64,000 nt of DNA from CAZKWG01 sp964615375 (GTDB lineage: Bacteria; Myxococcota_A; UBA796; CAZKWG01), in NCBI GenBank assembly GCA_964615375.1, contig CAZTOW010000004.1:124001-188000 (forward strand). The letters run 5' to 3'. The notes under the pieces were generated by a model, which was not told where the DNA came from, did not search any database, and saw only the letters and a program-made list of their open reading frames with translations. Made by a program: the position numbers and the translations under genes. The stretch's first letter is position 1. Each line of letters starts with the position of its first letter. Below, in pieces: positions 1-7,981 of the stretch.

Positions 1-1223
1 ATCGACTCCTCGAGCGCCGCCACCGCCGCGTCCACCGCCCACGGCGCGTCCCGCCCCGTCACCGCCGGGCTCGTCACCAGCGGCTGCTTCTTCGCCGCGG
101 CGGCCGCCGCCGGGTCGAGCCAGCCCACGTCCACCAGCCGGGAGAGCGCGATGTCCCGCCGCTCCTGCGCCTTGTCCGGGTGCTGGAGCGGCCCGTAGCG
201 GTTCGGCGCCGAGATGATGCCGCCCAGCGTCGCCGCCTCCCCCACGTCCAGCCGCGCCACCGGCTTCCCGAAGAAGGCCCGCGCCGCCTGGTCCACGCCG
301 TACACGCTCGCCCCGTCCGCCTGCCCCAGGTACACCCCGTTCAGGTAGAGCTCCAGCACCTCGTTCTTGGAGAGCCGGCGCTCCAGCGCCACCGCCAGCA
401 GCGCCTCATGCGCCTTGCGCTCGATCGTGCGATCCGAGCTCAGGAACAGGTTCTTGGCGAGCTGCTGCGTGAGCGTCGAGCCCCCCTGCACCGTGTTCCC
501 GCGGACCACGTTCACCACCAGCGCCCGCGTGATGCCGATGGGGTCCACGCCCTCATGGTCGTAGAAGCGGCTGTCCTCCATCGCCAGCACCGACTTCACG
601 ACGATGTCCGGGATCTCCGCCAGGGGCACGCTGCGCCGCGTCTCGTTCTGCGAGCCGCGCACCGCCGCCAGCTCCGCCGGGGCGAAGGTCGCGCGCCCCT
701 TCGGGCTCACGCTGGAGACCCGCCCCTCGCGGAAGGTCACCAGCACCTCCCCCTCTGAGCTCGACCAGCCCGCCCCCTTCGCCGGAGGCACCGAGACCAT
801 CACCGCGTCCTCGGAGACCTGGAAGTCCCCCGCCTTCCCGATCTTCGACGCGCGCACGTAGCCCGCCGCGACCAGATCCTCCGCCAGCTCGTCCGCCGAG
901 TAGGCCAGCCCGGTCCACACCACCTGCGGCCCGCTCAGCACCCGACCCGAGCTCGACCACACCGGCCCCGCCACCACCCGGTCCACGTCCTGGAGCGCCG
1001 CCCGGTAGAGCCCGGCCAGCACCGCGCCCCCGCCCACCAGCACGCCCAGCAGCGCGCCCAGCAGGACGCGCCCCACCCAGGCCCCGAAGCGCCGCAGCGC
1101 CGAGCCGCCCTTGGCGCGCCCCTTGGGCTTCGCGCCCTTCCCGGCCTTCTTCGCCGCACCCTTCGGAGGAGCCTTCGCCGCCTTCGAGCCGCTTGCCTTG
1201 GAGGAGCCTGGAGAGCGCGCCAC
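1..1223 (-). CDS. mrcB: PBP1B-type class A penicillin-binding protein, C-terminal part outside window
   Basis: Bifunctional peptidoglycan synthase; only the first 407 codons lie in the window. The chosen GTG start has GAGG about 6 bases upstream. Order: an Ala/Lys/Pro-rich cytoplasmic tail (about residues 2-45), one membrane helix (about 47-70), a region resembling the UB2H module of E. coli PBP1B (about 88-180), then glycosyltransferase 51 with AMEDSRFYDHEG, QGGSTLTQQLAKNLFLSS and ELYLNGVYLGQ. The VYLGQ form and the extra N-terminal module fit PBP1B rather than PBP1A. The transpeptidase domain would lie beyond base 1. It is the second class A PBP here besides the one at 28834. In E. coli, UB2H is where an outer-membrane lipoprotein activator docks. 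Confidence 0.9.
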   Translation of the reverse strand, partial: MARSPGSSKASGSKAAKAPPKGAAKKAGKGAKPKGRAKGGSALRRFGAWVGRVLLGALLGVLVGGGAVLAGLYRAALQDVDRVVAGPVWSSSGRVLSGPQVVWTGLAYSADELAEDLVAAGYVRASKIGKAGDFQVSEDAVMVSVPPAKGAGWSSSEGEVLVTFREGRVSSVSPKGRATFAPAELAAVRGSQNETRRSVPLAEIPDIVVKSVLAMEDSRFYDHEGVDPIGITRALVVNVVRGNTVQGGSTLTQQLAKNLFLSSDRTIERKAHEALLAVALERRLSKNEVLELYLNGVYLGQADGASVYGVDQAARAFFGKPVARLDVGEAATLGGIISAPNRYGPLQHPDKAQERRDIALSRLVDVGWLDPAAAAAAKKQPLVTSPAVTGRDAPWAVDAAVAALEES

Positions 1224-1277
1224 GGTGAACCTCGTCCGGGCTCGACGCTCTTGCGGCGTCAAGACCCATGGTGAGGT

Positions 1278-3248
1278 TCAGTCTAACAGATCCTTCGCCG
1301 CCTGAACGACCCGCGTCACGTTCATTCCCAGCCGATCGGCCACGACCTCACCCGGCGCCGAGGCCCCGAAGCGGTCGATGCCCACCTGGGCGCCGCGCGC
1401 CCCCGTCCAGCGCTGCCAGCCCAGGGTGACGCCCGCCTCCACCGAGACCGTGGGCAGCCCACGGGGGAGCACGCTCGCCTGATACGCGGCGTCCTGGGCC
1501 TCGAACGCCTCCCAGCAGGGCATGGCGACCACGCGCGTCGGCACGCCGTCGGCCTGGAGCGCGTCCCGGGCCTTGAGCGCGAGCTCGACCTCGGAGCCCG
1601 TGGCGACCAGCACCGCCCGCGCCTCGCCCGCCGCCTCGGCCAGCACGTAGGCCCCGCGGTGGAGCCCCTCCGCCGGGCCAAAGACCGCGCGATCGAGGTT
1701 CGGCAGGTTCTGGCGCGTGAGCACCAGGGCCGTGGGCCCGTTCGTGCGGGAGAGCGCCATCTTCCAGGCCTCCACCGTCTCCGTCGGGTCGCCAGGGCGC
1801 ACCACCCACAGGTTCGGCACCCCGCGCATGGCCATCAGGTGCTCGACGGGCTGGTGGGTGGGGCCGTCCTCGCCCAGCCACACGCTGTCGTGCGTGTAGA
1901 TGTAGATGACGGGCTGCTCCATCAGCGCGCTCAGGCGCACGCTCGGCCGCATGTAGTCGTAGAAGACCAGGAAGGTCGCGCAGAAGGGCCGCACGCCCCC
2001 GTGCAGGGAGAGCCCGTTGCAGATGGCGCCCATGGCGTGCTCGCGCACCCCGAACGCGATGTTCCGACCCTCGGGCGTGGCCCGGCTCAGCTCGCCCGCG
2101 CCCTTGAGCCCCGTACCGTTGCTCTCGGCGAGGTCGGCGCTCCCGCCCACCAGGCCCTCGAAGGCGGCCCCGGCGGCGCTCAGCGCGGCGTGGCTGGCCT
2201 TGCGGGTCGCGACCTTCTCGCCCGGCTTGTACTGGGGCCAGGCCACCGCGTCCAGATCCAGCGGGTCGTGCGCGCGCTCCCAGCGAGCCCGCTCAGGGTG
2301 GGCCGCGAGGCGAGCGCTCCACTCCGCGTGGATCCGGGCGCGCTCGGCGTCCCGCCCGCGGAAGTAGCCCAGCACCTCGTCGGGCACGGCGAACTTCGCG
2401 TCCGGGTCCATGCCCAGGGCCTCCTTGGTCGCCCGCACCTCGGCCTCGCCCAGCGGCGCGCCGTGGGACTTGGACGTGCCCGCCAGCTTCGGCGAGCCCT
2501 TGGCGATCACCGTGCGGCAGCAGATCAGGCTTGGCCGCCCGGTCTCGCGCTGCGCCTCGGCGATGGCGTCGGCGATGGCGTCCCGATCGTGCCCGTCCAC
2601 ATGGAGGACGTGCCAGCCGTAGGCCGCGTAGCGCGCGCCGACGTCCTCGGTGAAGGTGATCGTGGTCGGCCCGTCGATGGAGATCTGGTTGTCGTCGTAG
2701 AGGACGATGAGCCGCCCGAGGCCCAGGTGACCGGCCAGGCTGCTGGCCTCGCCGCTGATGCCCTCCATCAGGCAGCCGTCCCCGCACAGCACGTAGGTGT
2801 AGTGGTCGCTGAGCTCCGCGCCGTAGCGCGCCCGCAGGTGCGCCTCGGCCATCGCCATACCCACCCCGTTGGCGATGCCCTGACCCAGCGGCCCGGTCGT
2901 GGTCTCGACCCCCGGGACGTGCCCGTACTCGGGGTGCCCGGCGGTGGGGCTGCCCCACTGGCGGAAGCGCTTGAGGTCGTCCAGCGTCAGCGCGGTGCCC
3001 GTCAGGTAGAGCGCGCCGTAGAGCAGCATCGAACCGTGCCCGTTGGAGAGCACCACCCGGTCGCGATCCGGCCAGCTCGGATCCTTCGGGTCGTACTTGA
3101 GGACGCGGCCCCAGAGCACCGTCGCGATGTCGGACATGCCCATCGGCATGCCGGGGTGGCCTGAGTTCGCGGCCTGCACCGCGTCCATGGCCAGACCCTT
3201 GAGGGTGTTGGAGCAGAGGGTCTCGATGGCGCCGCGATCAGAGTTCAT
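1278..3248 (-). CDS. tkt: transketolase
   Basis: Thiamine-diphosphate enzyme that moves two-carbon units between sugar phosphates in the pentose phosphate or Calvin-type pathway. At 656 residues it has the usual bacterial length. Visible motifs are ANSGHPGMPMG near residue 30, the ThDP/metal loop GDGCLMEG with a downstream DDNQISIDG, and in the pyrimidine-binding half FGVREHAMG and HDSVWLGEDGPTHQPVEH. The ATG start is preceded by GGGAG about 7 bases upstream, and a TAGAAT -10-like hexamer lies further upstream. The gene follows the UspA gene on the same strand and precedes the PBP1B gene with a 54-base gap. Confidence 0.97.
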   Translation of the reverse strand: MNSDRGAIETLCSNTLKGLAMDAVQAANSGHPGMPMGMSDIATVLWGRVLKYDPKDPSWPDRDRVVLSNGHGSMLLYGALYLTGTALTLDDLKRFRQWGSPTAGHPEYGHVPGVETTTGPLGQGIANGVGMAMAEAHLRARYGAELSDHYTYVLCGDGCLMEGISGEASSLAGHLGLGRLIVLYDDNQISIDGPTTITFTEDVGARYAAYGWHVLHVDGHDRDAIADAIAEAQRETGRPSLICCRTVIAKGSPKLAGTSKSHGAPLGEAEVRATKEALGMDPDAKFAVPDEVLGYFRGRDAERARIHAEWSARLAAHPERARWERAHDPLDLDAVAWPQYKPGEKVATRKASHAALSAAGAAFEGLVGGSADLAESNGTGLKGAGELSRATPEGRNIAFGVREHAMGAICNGLSLHGGVRPFCATFLVFYDYMRPSVRLSALMEQPVIYIYTHDSVWLGEDGPTHQPVEHLMAMRGVPNLWVVRPGDPTETVEAWKMALSRTNGPTALVLTRQNLPNLDRAVFGPAEGLHRGAYVLAEAAGEARAVLVATGSEVELALKARDALQADGVPTRVVAMPCWEAFEAQDAAYQASVLPRGLPTVSVEAGVTLGWQRWTGARGAQVGIDRFGASAPGEVVADRLGMNVTRVVQAAKDLLD

Positions 3249-3323
3249 GGTCGCTCTCCCGGGAGGGCGCGCATTCTATTCGCCGCCCCGGGCTGTCGCC
3301 ACCCCGATTCTACGCCCGCACCC

Positions 3324-3773
3324 TCAGCGCGTCACGAGCACCGGCACCTGACACTCGCGCAGCACCCGCTCGGTCACCGAGCCCAGCAGCACGCGCCCCA
3401 GCCCCGTGCGCCCGTGCGTGCCCATGACGACCAGATCGTGCTCGCCCACCTTCACCTGCGCCAGCAGCTCCTCCGGGGGGAAGCCCTCGCGCAGCACCAG
3501 ATCCTGCGGGATCTGCTCGGGGATCTCCTCCTTCGCCAGGCGCTCCAGGCGGTGCCGCTGCTCGCGCGCCACCGTCTGGCTCATCTCGGCGAAGACGGGC
3601 CCCGCGGCCCCAGCCAGCCCGAGCTCCGTCGAGTAGACGTGCGGGACGACGCCGACGTGCAGGAGCGTGATGTGGCTCCCGTAGGTGCGCGCGAGATCGA
3701 CCGCGAGCCGGACCGCGCTGACGGAATGATCGGAGAAGTCGACCGGCACGAGGATTCGCGAGAACTTCTTCAT
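3324..3773 (-). CDS. universal stress protein, UspA family
   Basis: Single-domain UspA protein of 149 residues. It begins KKFSRILVPVDFSDHS, the usual first strand, and ends with the nucleotide-binding signature GTHGRTGLGRVLLGS, which fits the G-2x-G-9x-G-S pattern of ATP-binding members, followed by VLRECQVPVLVTR. I chose the ATG at 3773 because GGAGG lies about 9 bases upstream. An ATG six codons earlier (3791) has no ribosome site. It is a stand-alone gene; its stop is 76 bases from the transketolase start. Confidence 0.92.
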   Translation of the reverse strand: MKKFSRILVPVDFSDHSVSAVRLAVDLARTYGSHITLLHVGVVPHVYSTELGLAGAAGPVFAEMSQTVAREQRHRLERLAKEEIPEQIPQDLVLREGFPPEELLAQVKVGEHDLVVMGTHGRTGLGRVLLGSVTERVLRECQVPVLVTR

Positions 3774-3890
3774 CCTGGGAGCCCTCCCCATCGTGGGTCA
3801 GGATCTTAAGGCCCCGTGAGCCCATCGGCGAGGGCCAGCCGCGAGATGGAGTGTTAATACCCGCCGCGCACCTACCCTGAGGGAATCACC

Positions 3891-5372
3891 GTGTCCGAGC
3901 TCACCATCACGCCGCGCGGCAAAGACTACAGCCAGTGGTACCAGGACGTCATCTCCGCGGGAGACCTGGCCGATCACTCCCCGGTGAAGGGCTGCATGGT
4001 CTTCAAGCCGCACGGCTACGCCGTGTGGGAGGCCATCCGCGACGATCTGGACCGCCGCTTCAAAGAGACGGGCCACACCAACGCCTACTTCCCGCTCTTC
4101 ATCCCCCAGAGCTTCCTGTCCAAGGAGGCTGAGCACGTCGAGGGCTTCGCCAAGGAGTGCGCGGTGGTCACCCACCACCGCCTGCGCGCGGCGGCCGGCG
4201 GCGGGGTCGAGCCGGATCCAGCCGCGAAGCTCGAGGAGCCGCTGGTCGTGCGGCCCACCTCCGAGACCATCATCTGGCACATGTACGGGCGCTGGATCAA
4301 CTCCTGGCGCGATCTGCCCCTGCTCATCAACCAGTGGGCGAACGTGGTCCGCTGGGAGATGCGCACCCGCCCCTTCCTGCGCACCGCCGAATTCCTCTGG
4401 CAGGAGGGCCACACCGCCCACGCCAGCTCCCAGGAGGCGGTCGAGGAGGCCCAGAAGATGCTGGGCGTCTACACCGAGTTCTGCGAGCAGACCCTGGCCA
4501 TCCCGGTGATCCCGGGCGTGAAGTCCGCGAGCGAGCGCTTCGCCGGCGCCGTGGACACCTACACGATCGAGGCCATGATGCAGAACGGCTGGGCGCTGCA
4601 GGCCGGCACGAGCCACTTCCTCGGCCAGAACTTCGCCCGCGCCTTCGACGTGACCTTCCAGAACACCGCGGGCGAGCGCGAGCACGTCTGGGCGACGAGC
4701 TGGGGCGTGTCCACCCGCCTCATCGGCGCGGTGATCATGACGCACTCCGACGACACCGGGCTCGTGCTGCCGCCCCGCGTGGCGCCCGTGCAGGTCGTGA
4801 TCGTCCCCATCTGGAAGGGTGAGGACGAGAAGGCCGGCGTGCTTGCCTTCGCCGATCAGGTGCGCCTCGCCTTGCGCGGACGGGTCCGGGTGAAGCTGGA
4901 CGACCGCGACAACATGAAGCCCGGCGCCAAGTACTACGAGTGGGAGCGCAAGGGCGTGCCGCTGCGCCTGGAGATCGGCCCCCGCGACGTGGCGAAGCAG
5001 AGCGTCTTCTGCGCCCGGCGTATCGGCGGGCCCAAGTTCGGGCTCACCGTGGACGCCGGCTTCACCGACGCCGTGCTCGCCCAGCTCGACGCCATCCAGG
5101 CCGAGCTGCTCAGCCGCGCCCTCGCCTCGCGCGAGGCCCGCACCCACCGCGTGAGCAGCTACAAGGAGATGCTCGCCCGCCTGGACGGCGACTCGGGCTT
5201 CTTCCTCGTGCCCTGGCACGACGACGCCACGGCGGAGGCCGCGATCAAGGAGGAGTGCCGGGCGACCATCCGCTGCTTCCCGCTCACGGGGCAGGAGGAG
5301 GCCGCGGGCCAGACCTGCTTCTACTCGGGTCGGCCGGCGACGCACATGGCGATCTTCGCCCGCGCCTACTGA
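3891..5372 (+). CDS. proS: prolyl-tRNA synthetase, archaeal-like type 3
   Basis: Charges tRNA-Pro. The 493-residue protein lacks the long editing insert of E. coli-type ProRS and matches the type 3 (archaeal/eukaryotic-like) architecture: class II motif 2 region with VVRWEMRTRPFLRTAEFLWQ, the proline-pocket stretch TSHFLGQNF, a C-terminal zinc-binding domain with Cys residues in KEECRATIRCF and GQTCFYSG, and a terminal tyrosine (ARAY), all typical of this type. The GTG start has GAGGGA about 7 bases upstream. It is alone on the plus strand and followed by a palindrome at 5411-5434. Confidence 0.95.
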   Translation: MSELTITPRGKDYSQWYQDVISAGDLADHSPVKGCMVFKPHGYAVWEAIRDDLDRRFKETGHTNAYFPLFIPQSFLSKEAEHVEGFAKECAVVTHHRLRAAAGGGVEPDPAAKLEEPLVVRPTSETIIWHMYGRWINSWRDLPLLINQWANVVRWEMRTRPFLRTAEFLWQEGHTAHASSQEAVEEAQKMLGVYTEFCEQTLAIPVIPGVKSASERFAGAVDTYTIEAMMQNGWALQAGTSHFLGQNFARAFDVTFQNTAGEREHVWATSWGVSTRLIGAVIMTHSDDTGLVLPPRVAPVQVVIVPIWKGEDEKAGVLAFADQVRLALRGRVRVKLDDRDNMKPGAKYYEWERKGVPLRLEIGPRDVAKQSVFCARRIGGPKFGLTVDAGFTDAVLAQLDAIQAELLSRALASREARTHRVSSYKEMLARLDGDSGFFLVPWHDDATAEAAIKEECRATIRCFPLTGQEEAAGQTCFYSGRPATHMAIFARAY

Positions 5373-5410
5373 GCGCGCGCCGAGACCGGGCGGGGGAGCC
5401 ATCACGAGCA

Positions 5411-5434
5411 GGAGCGCGTTAATATACGCGCTCC
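5411..5434 (+). terminator. perfect palindrome after proS, probable terminator hairpin
   Basis: A 9-base stem GGAGCGCGT/ACGCGCTCC closes a TAATAT loop 38 bases after the proS stop. There is no T tract on the plus strand, so intrinsic termination is uncertain, but the position between convergent genes fits an end-of-transcript hairpin. Confidence 0.45.
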
Positions 5435-5450
5435 GAACGGGATGCGGGGA

Positions 5451-5524
5451 GATAGCGACAGCAGTCGGGCGTTGACGTGTCCATGAAGTATCGAACCCCA
5501 GGAAACGCCCGACTGTGAGCTATC
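5451..5524. repeat. nested inverted repeat in convergent gap
   Basis: The inner arms (5462-5473 and 5504-5515) are a perfect 12-base inverted repeat, CAGTCGGGCGTT and its complement, around a 30-base loop. Outside them GATAGC (5451-5456) pairs with GCTATC (5519-5524) across small bulges. The whole could fold as a 74-base bulged hairpin. It lies between the ends of convergent genes and has no coding potential I can support. Function unknown; it could be a REP-like element or part of the termination region. Confidence 0.6.
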
Positions 5525-5539
5525 GACCAGCAAGAAAGC

Positions 5540-5570
5540 GCCAAGGCGCGACCGGGGGTCGCGTCTTGGC
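5540..5570 (-). terminator. intrinsic terminator of the 7110-5582 gene pair
   Basis: The 14-pair stem GCCAAGGCGCGACC/GGTCGCGTCTTGGC (one G-T pair) has a GGG loop. It begins 11 bases past the stop of the minus-strand gene at 5582 and is followed on the minus strand by GCTTTCTTG, a short T-rich run. Confidence 0.65.
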
Positions 5571-5581
5571 GACCGGGACGC

Positions 5582-6310
5582 TCAGGCGTCCTGGTTCTTC
5601 TTGCCCTTGCCCTTGCCCTTCTTGTTCTTCCCCTCGGCGGGCGGCTTGAAGTCGCCGAAGTAGATCGTCCCGGCGATGCCCAGGTAGGGGTAGAGCCCCA
5701 CGCCCGAGACCTCCTGCTCGCTGCTGGCGCCCTGGGCCTCAAACGCTCGATTGCCCGCGATGACGTAGTGGCCGAAGAAGCTCAGCTCGTAGGCCTGCGT
5801 CTTGTTGCGCCAGAGCGCGCCCACCGAGCCACGCAGCAGGAGCGTGCTCATCCCGTAGGAGCCCGGGTGCTGGATGGTGCAGGCCGAGCTGACGCCCTCG
5901 CTGTCGTCGTCACACTCGGTGGTCCAGGCCATGCGCCCGAACCCCAGCCCCACGCCAGCGAAGGCCTCGACGCCGTCGCCGGAGATGGGCAGGGTCTGGT
6001 ACTCGAAGGTGACCTCCGACGAGCGATATCCACCGCTGCCCAGCCCGAAGCCCACCTGCCCCAGCAGGCGGTTGGACTCATTGATGTAGAGCGCGCCCTT
6101 CGCGCCCAGCAGGGCGTCGCCGGCGGTCTTCTCCAGGCTGTCGCCCAGATCGTCCTTCTTCCCGTCCTCGTCCAGATCCTCGGTCAGGCTCGGGAAGGCC
6201 GCGGGGTGCTGGAAGGGCAGCACGATGGTCCCGACCTCGGGCCCCACGCCCCACATGTAAGGAGAGTCAGCGTGAGCGGTCGCGGCGAGGGCGAGCAGCA
6301 TGGGCAGCAT
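5582..6310 (-). CDS. exported protein of unknown function, probable outer-membrane barrel
   Basis: A 242-residue protein I cannot assign to a family. It starts with a signal peptide (LPMLLALAATAHA, cleavage near residue 15). The mature part has many alternating Gly/aromatic strands such as LLGQVGFGLGSGGY, GVGLGFGRMAW and YPYLGIAGTIYFG, as in small outer-membrane beta-barrels. An acidic segment DLDEDGKKDDLGD lies near residue 50, and the last 17 residues are a Lys/Gly tail (KNKKGKGKGKKNQDA). I chose the ATG at 6310 over the upstream GTG at 6319 because CAGGAG sits 8 bases before it. It lies 5 bases after the stop of the gene at 6316 and shares its transcript. Confidence 0.7.
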   Translation of the reverse strand: MLPMLLALAATAHADSPYMWGVGPEVGTIVLPFQHPAAFPSLTEDLDEDGKKDDLGDSLEKTAGDALLGAKGALYINESNRLLGQVGFGLGSGGYRSSEVTFEYQTLPISGDGVEAFAGVGLGFGRMAWTTECDDDSEGVSSACTIQHPGSYGMSTLLLRGSVGALWRNKTQAYELSFFGHYVIAGNRAFEAQGASSEQEVSGVGLYPYLGIAGTIYFGDFKPPAEGKNKKGKGKGKKNQDA

Positions 6311-6315
6311 GAAGG

Positions 6316-7110
6316 TCACTCCTGGGGCTGTTCGGAGGGAGAGGAGGTCGGAGGCTCCGCGGGCGCGCTGGTCTCCGGCGGGGAGCCCGTGCTCCCTGCG
6401 CTGGATGACCCCTCAGCGGGAGCGCTTGTTCCCCCCGTTGTGGGGGCGGGCGCGGTCGGGCCGGGCTGGGTGACCGGCGCCTGCGGGTAACGGATCAGGG
6501 GCTCGGCGGGGCCGCGCTTGCGCGTCTTCGGGTTGACCTCGATGCGCACGCTCACGCCGGGCTGGGCCGAGAAGGGGACGCCCGCGAAGCTGTACTTCCC
6601 CTGGGGGAGGAGGCCCCGGTAGACGCCGTCCTCCCGGGCGGCCTTGACCGCCGCCTCCACCGCCTTGCGCTGGTTCGGGTCGAGCGGCATCTCCTCGGGG
6701 ACGAGCTCGACGGAGCGCGAGGGGACCATCATCAGCTCGACGTTGCCGTAGTTGTGGTCGATGTCCCACAGCCAGTCCACGATCTCCTTCGACCCGCCCA
6801 GCCGGGCGGCGCTCTGGAGGCGCTCGTAGGCGCTGACCACGTCCCCGAGCTCGCGCGCGGCGTAGGCCCCGTACAGGTAGTCCTGCTGGGAGAGCGGGAC
6901 GCCGAGGGTCTCGAGCTCGCGAAAGCGCTTCTCCACCCCTGACCAGACCTGGCGCTTGGCGAGCTTCTCCAGGTCGTCGCTCAGCCGGTTGGCCTCGGCG
7001 CGGGCCTCGGCGCTGGGGGCGACGGCGGCGTCTGGGCTGGTGGTCTGGGCGCGCGCGGCCGGGGCCCACAGGGCCGCGACGCAGAGGAGGGCGATGGATG
7101 TTCTTCTCAT
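6316..7110 (-). CDS. exported protein of unknown function with Pro/Ser/Thr-rich tail
   Basis: A 264-residue protein. It begins with a signal peptide (RRTSIALLCVAALWAPAARA) and is followed by a helical region (about 30-125) that resembles a tetratricopeptide-type fold, for example SQQDYLYGAYAARELGDVV. Next come a short beta segment with PQGKYSFAGVPFSAQPG and a low-complexity Pro/Ser/Thr tail from about residue 205. The ATG at 7110 has no Shine-Dalgarno sequence, and a promoter-like -10 lies so close that the mRNA may be nearly leaderless. It is probably cotranscribed with the barrel-like gene at 5582. Function unknown. Confidence 0.75.
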   Translation of the reverse strand: MRRTSIALLCVAALWAPAARAQTTSPDAAVAPSAEARAEANRLSDDLEKLAKRQVWSGVEKRFRELETLGVPLSQQDYLYGAYAARELGDVVSAYERLQSAARLGGSKEIVDWLWDIDHNYGNVELMMVPSRSVELVPEEMPLDPNQRKAVEAAVKAAREDGVYRGLLPQGKYSFAGVPFSAQPGVSVRIEVNPKTRKRGPAEPLIRYPQAPVTQPGPTAPAPTTGGTSAPAEGSSSAGSTGSPPETSAPAEPPTSSPSEQPQE

Positions 7111-7119
7111 GGAGCGCGC

Positions 7120-7149
7120 ATTGTATCGCGCCGCAGGAGCCGTGTGGAA
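7120..7149 (-). promoter_or_regulatory. promoter candidate for gene 7110-6316
   Basis: On the minus strand TTCCAC (7149-7144) and TACAAT (7125-7120) are separated by 18 bases. The -10 matches consensus at five of six positions. Transcription would start about 3 bases before the ATG at 7110, giving an almost leaderless message, which agrees with the absence of a ribosome site. Confidence 0.4.
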
Positions 7150-7203
7150 GCCCCTCGCGCGCTGAGGCGCCCGCGCGCGAGGCGCCCACGTTAAGCGTTG
7201 CCC

Positions 7204-7881
7204 ATGAAGCCATTTTCCGTGGTCCTGAAGGAGGGGCACGAGTACGGGCTCCTGGTCGGTGTCAACCTGCCAGGGACGCCCGATCCCGTGCCCCCCGAGG
7301 TGCTGGAGCGCCTCCACCCCGAGGAGCGCGCGCGCGCCCTGGAGATGAAGGGCTGGCGCCAGCCCGAGTACGTCGGCGGTCGCCTGGCGGCGAACGCCGC
7401 GATCCGCCTGCTCGGCCTGAGGCCGGGCCCCGTGATGAGCGACCCTCGAGGAGCTCCCCTCGCCCCGCCGGGCGCGCGCATCTCCATCAGCCACAAGCGC
7501 TCGCTGGTGGTGGCCCTGGCGGCGCGCGCCGAGAACGGCGATCTGGGCGTGGACATCGAGGACCTCGGGCCCGCGCGCACCCAGATCGCCAGCCATGTGC
7601 TCACGCCCCGCGAGCTCAGCGCGCTCGAAGGTCTGCCCGAGGAGCGCCGCTGGACGGCCGTCCTGCTGCGCTTCTCGCTCAAGGAGGCGATCTACAAGGC
7701 GGTCGCGCCCCGCTGGGGTCGGATGATCGGCTTCGAGGAGGCCGAGGTGGATGTCCACCCCGACGGCAGCGCGAGCCTCAGCCTGAGCGCCGCCCCCGGC
7801 GAGCCCACACCTCGGCTGGAGGGGCGTTATCATTGGATGAACGACCGCGTGCTCGCGATGGTGCGTGCCCGCTGGAGTTGA
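7204..7881 (+). CDS. 4'-phosphopantetheinyl transferase, Sfp/EntD superfamily
   Basis: Transfers phosphopantetheine from CoA to carrier proteins of fatty acid, polyketide or nonribosomal peptide synthesis. The 225-residue protein shows the two Mg/CoA motifs of the superfamily, LGVDIEDL and LRFSLKEAIYKAV, plus RISISHKRSLVVALAA before the first. The length fits the Sfp/EntD two-subdomain type rather than the short AcpS type. The start is uncertain: the ATG at 7204 and a TTG two codons earlier have no clear ribosome site. No carrier-protein gene is in the window, so the partner is unknown. Confidence 0.88.
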   Translation: MKPFSVVLKEGHEYGLLVGVNLPGTPDPVPPEVLERLHPEERARALEMKGWRQPEYVGGRLAANAAIRLLGLRPGPVMSDPRGAPLAPPGARISISHKRSLVVALAARAENGDLGVDIEDLGPARTQIASHVLTPRELSALEGLPEERRWTAVLLRFSLKEAIYKAVAPRWGRMIGFEEAEVDVHPDGSASLSLSAAPGEPTPRLEGRYHWMNDRVLAMVRARWS

Positions 7882-7981
7882 CCCTCCCCCGCAATTCCAC
7901 ACCCCCGCCCCTTGCGCGACCGACCTTCATGTCCCTATGATGGCGGTCGGTCCGCTGTGTTCCACGCAGTCAGGAGATCCG

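Noticed and set aside
5451..5524. Nested inverted repeat considered as an integron attC site.
   Set aside because: No consensus core sites of the RYYYAAC/GTTRRRY type in the right places, no integrase and no cassette array nearby.
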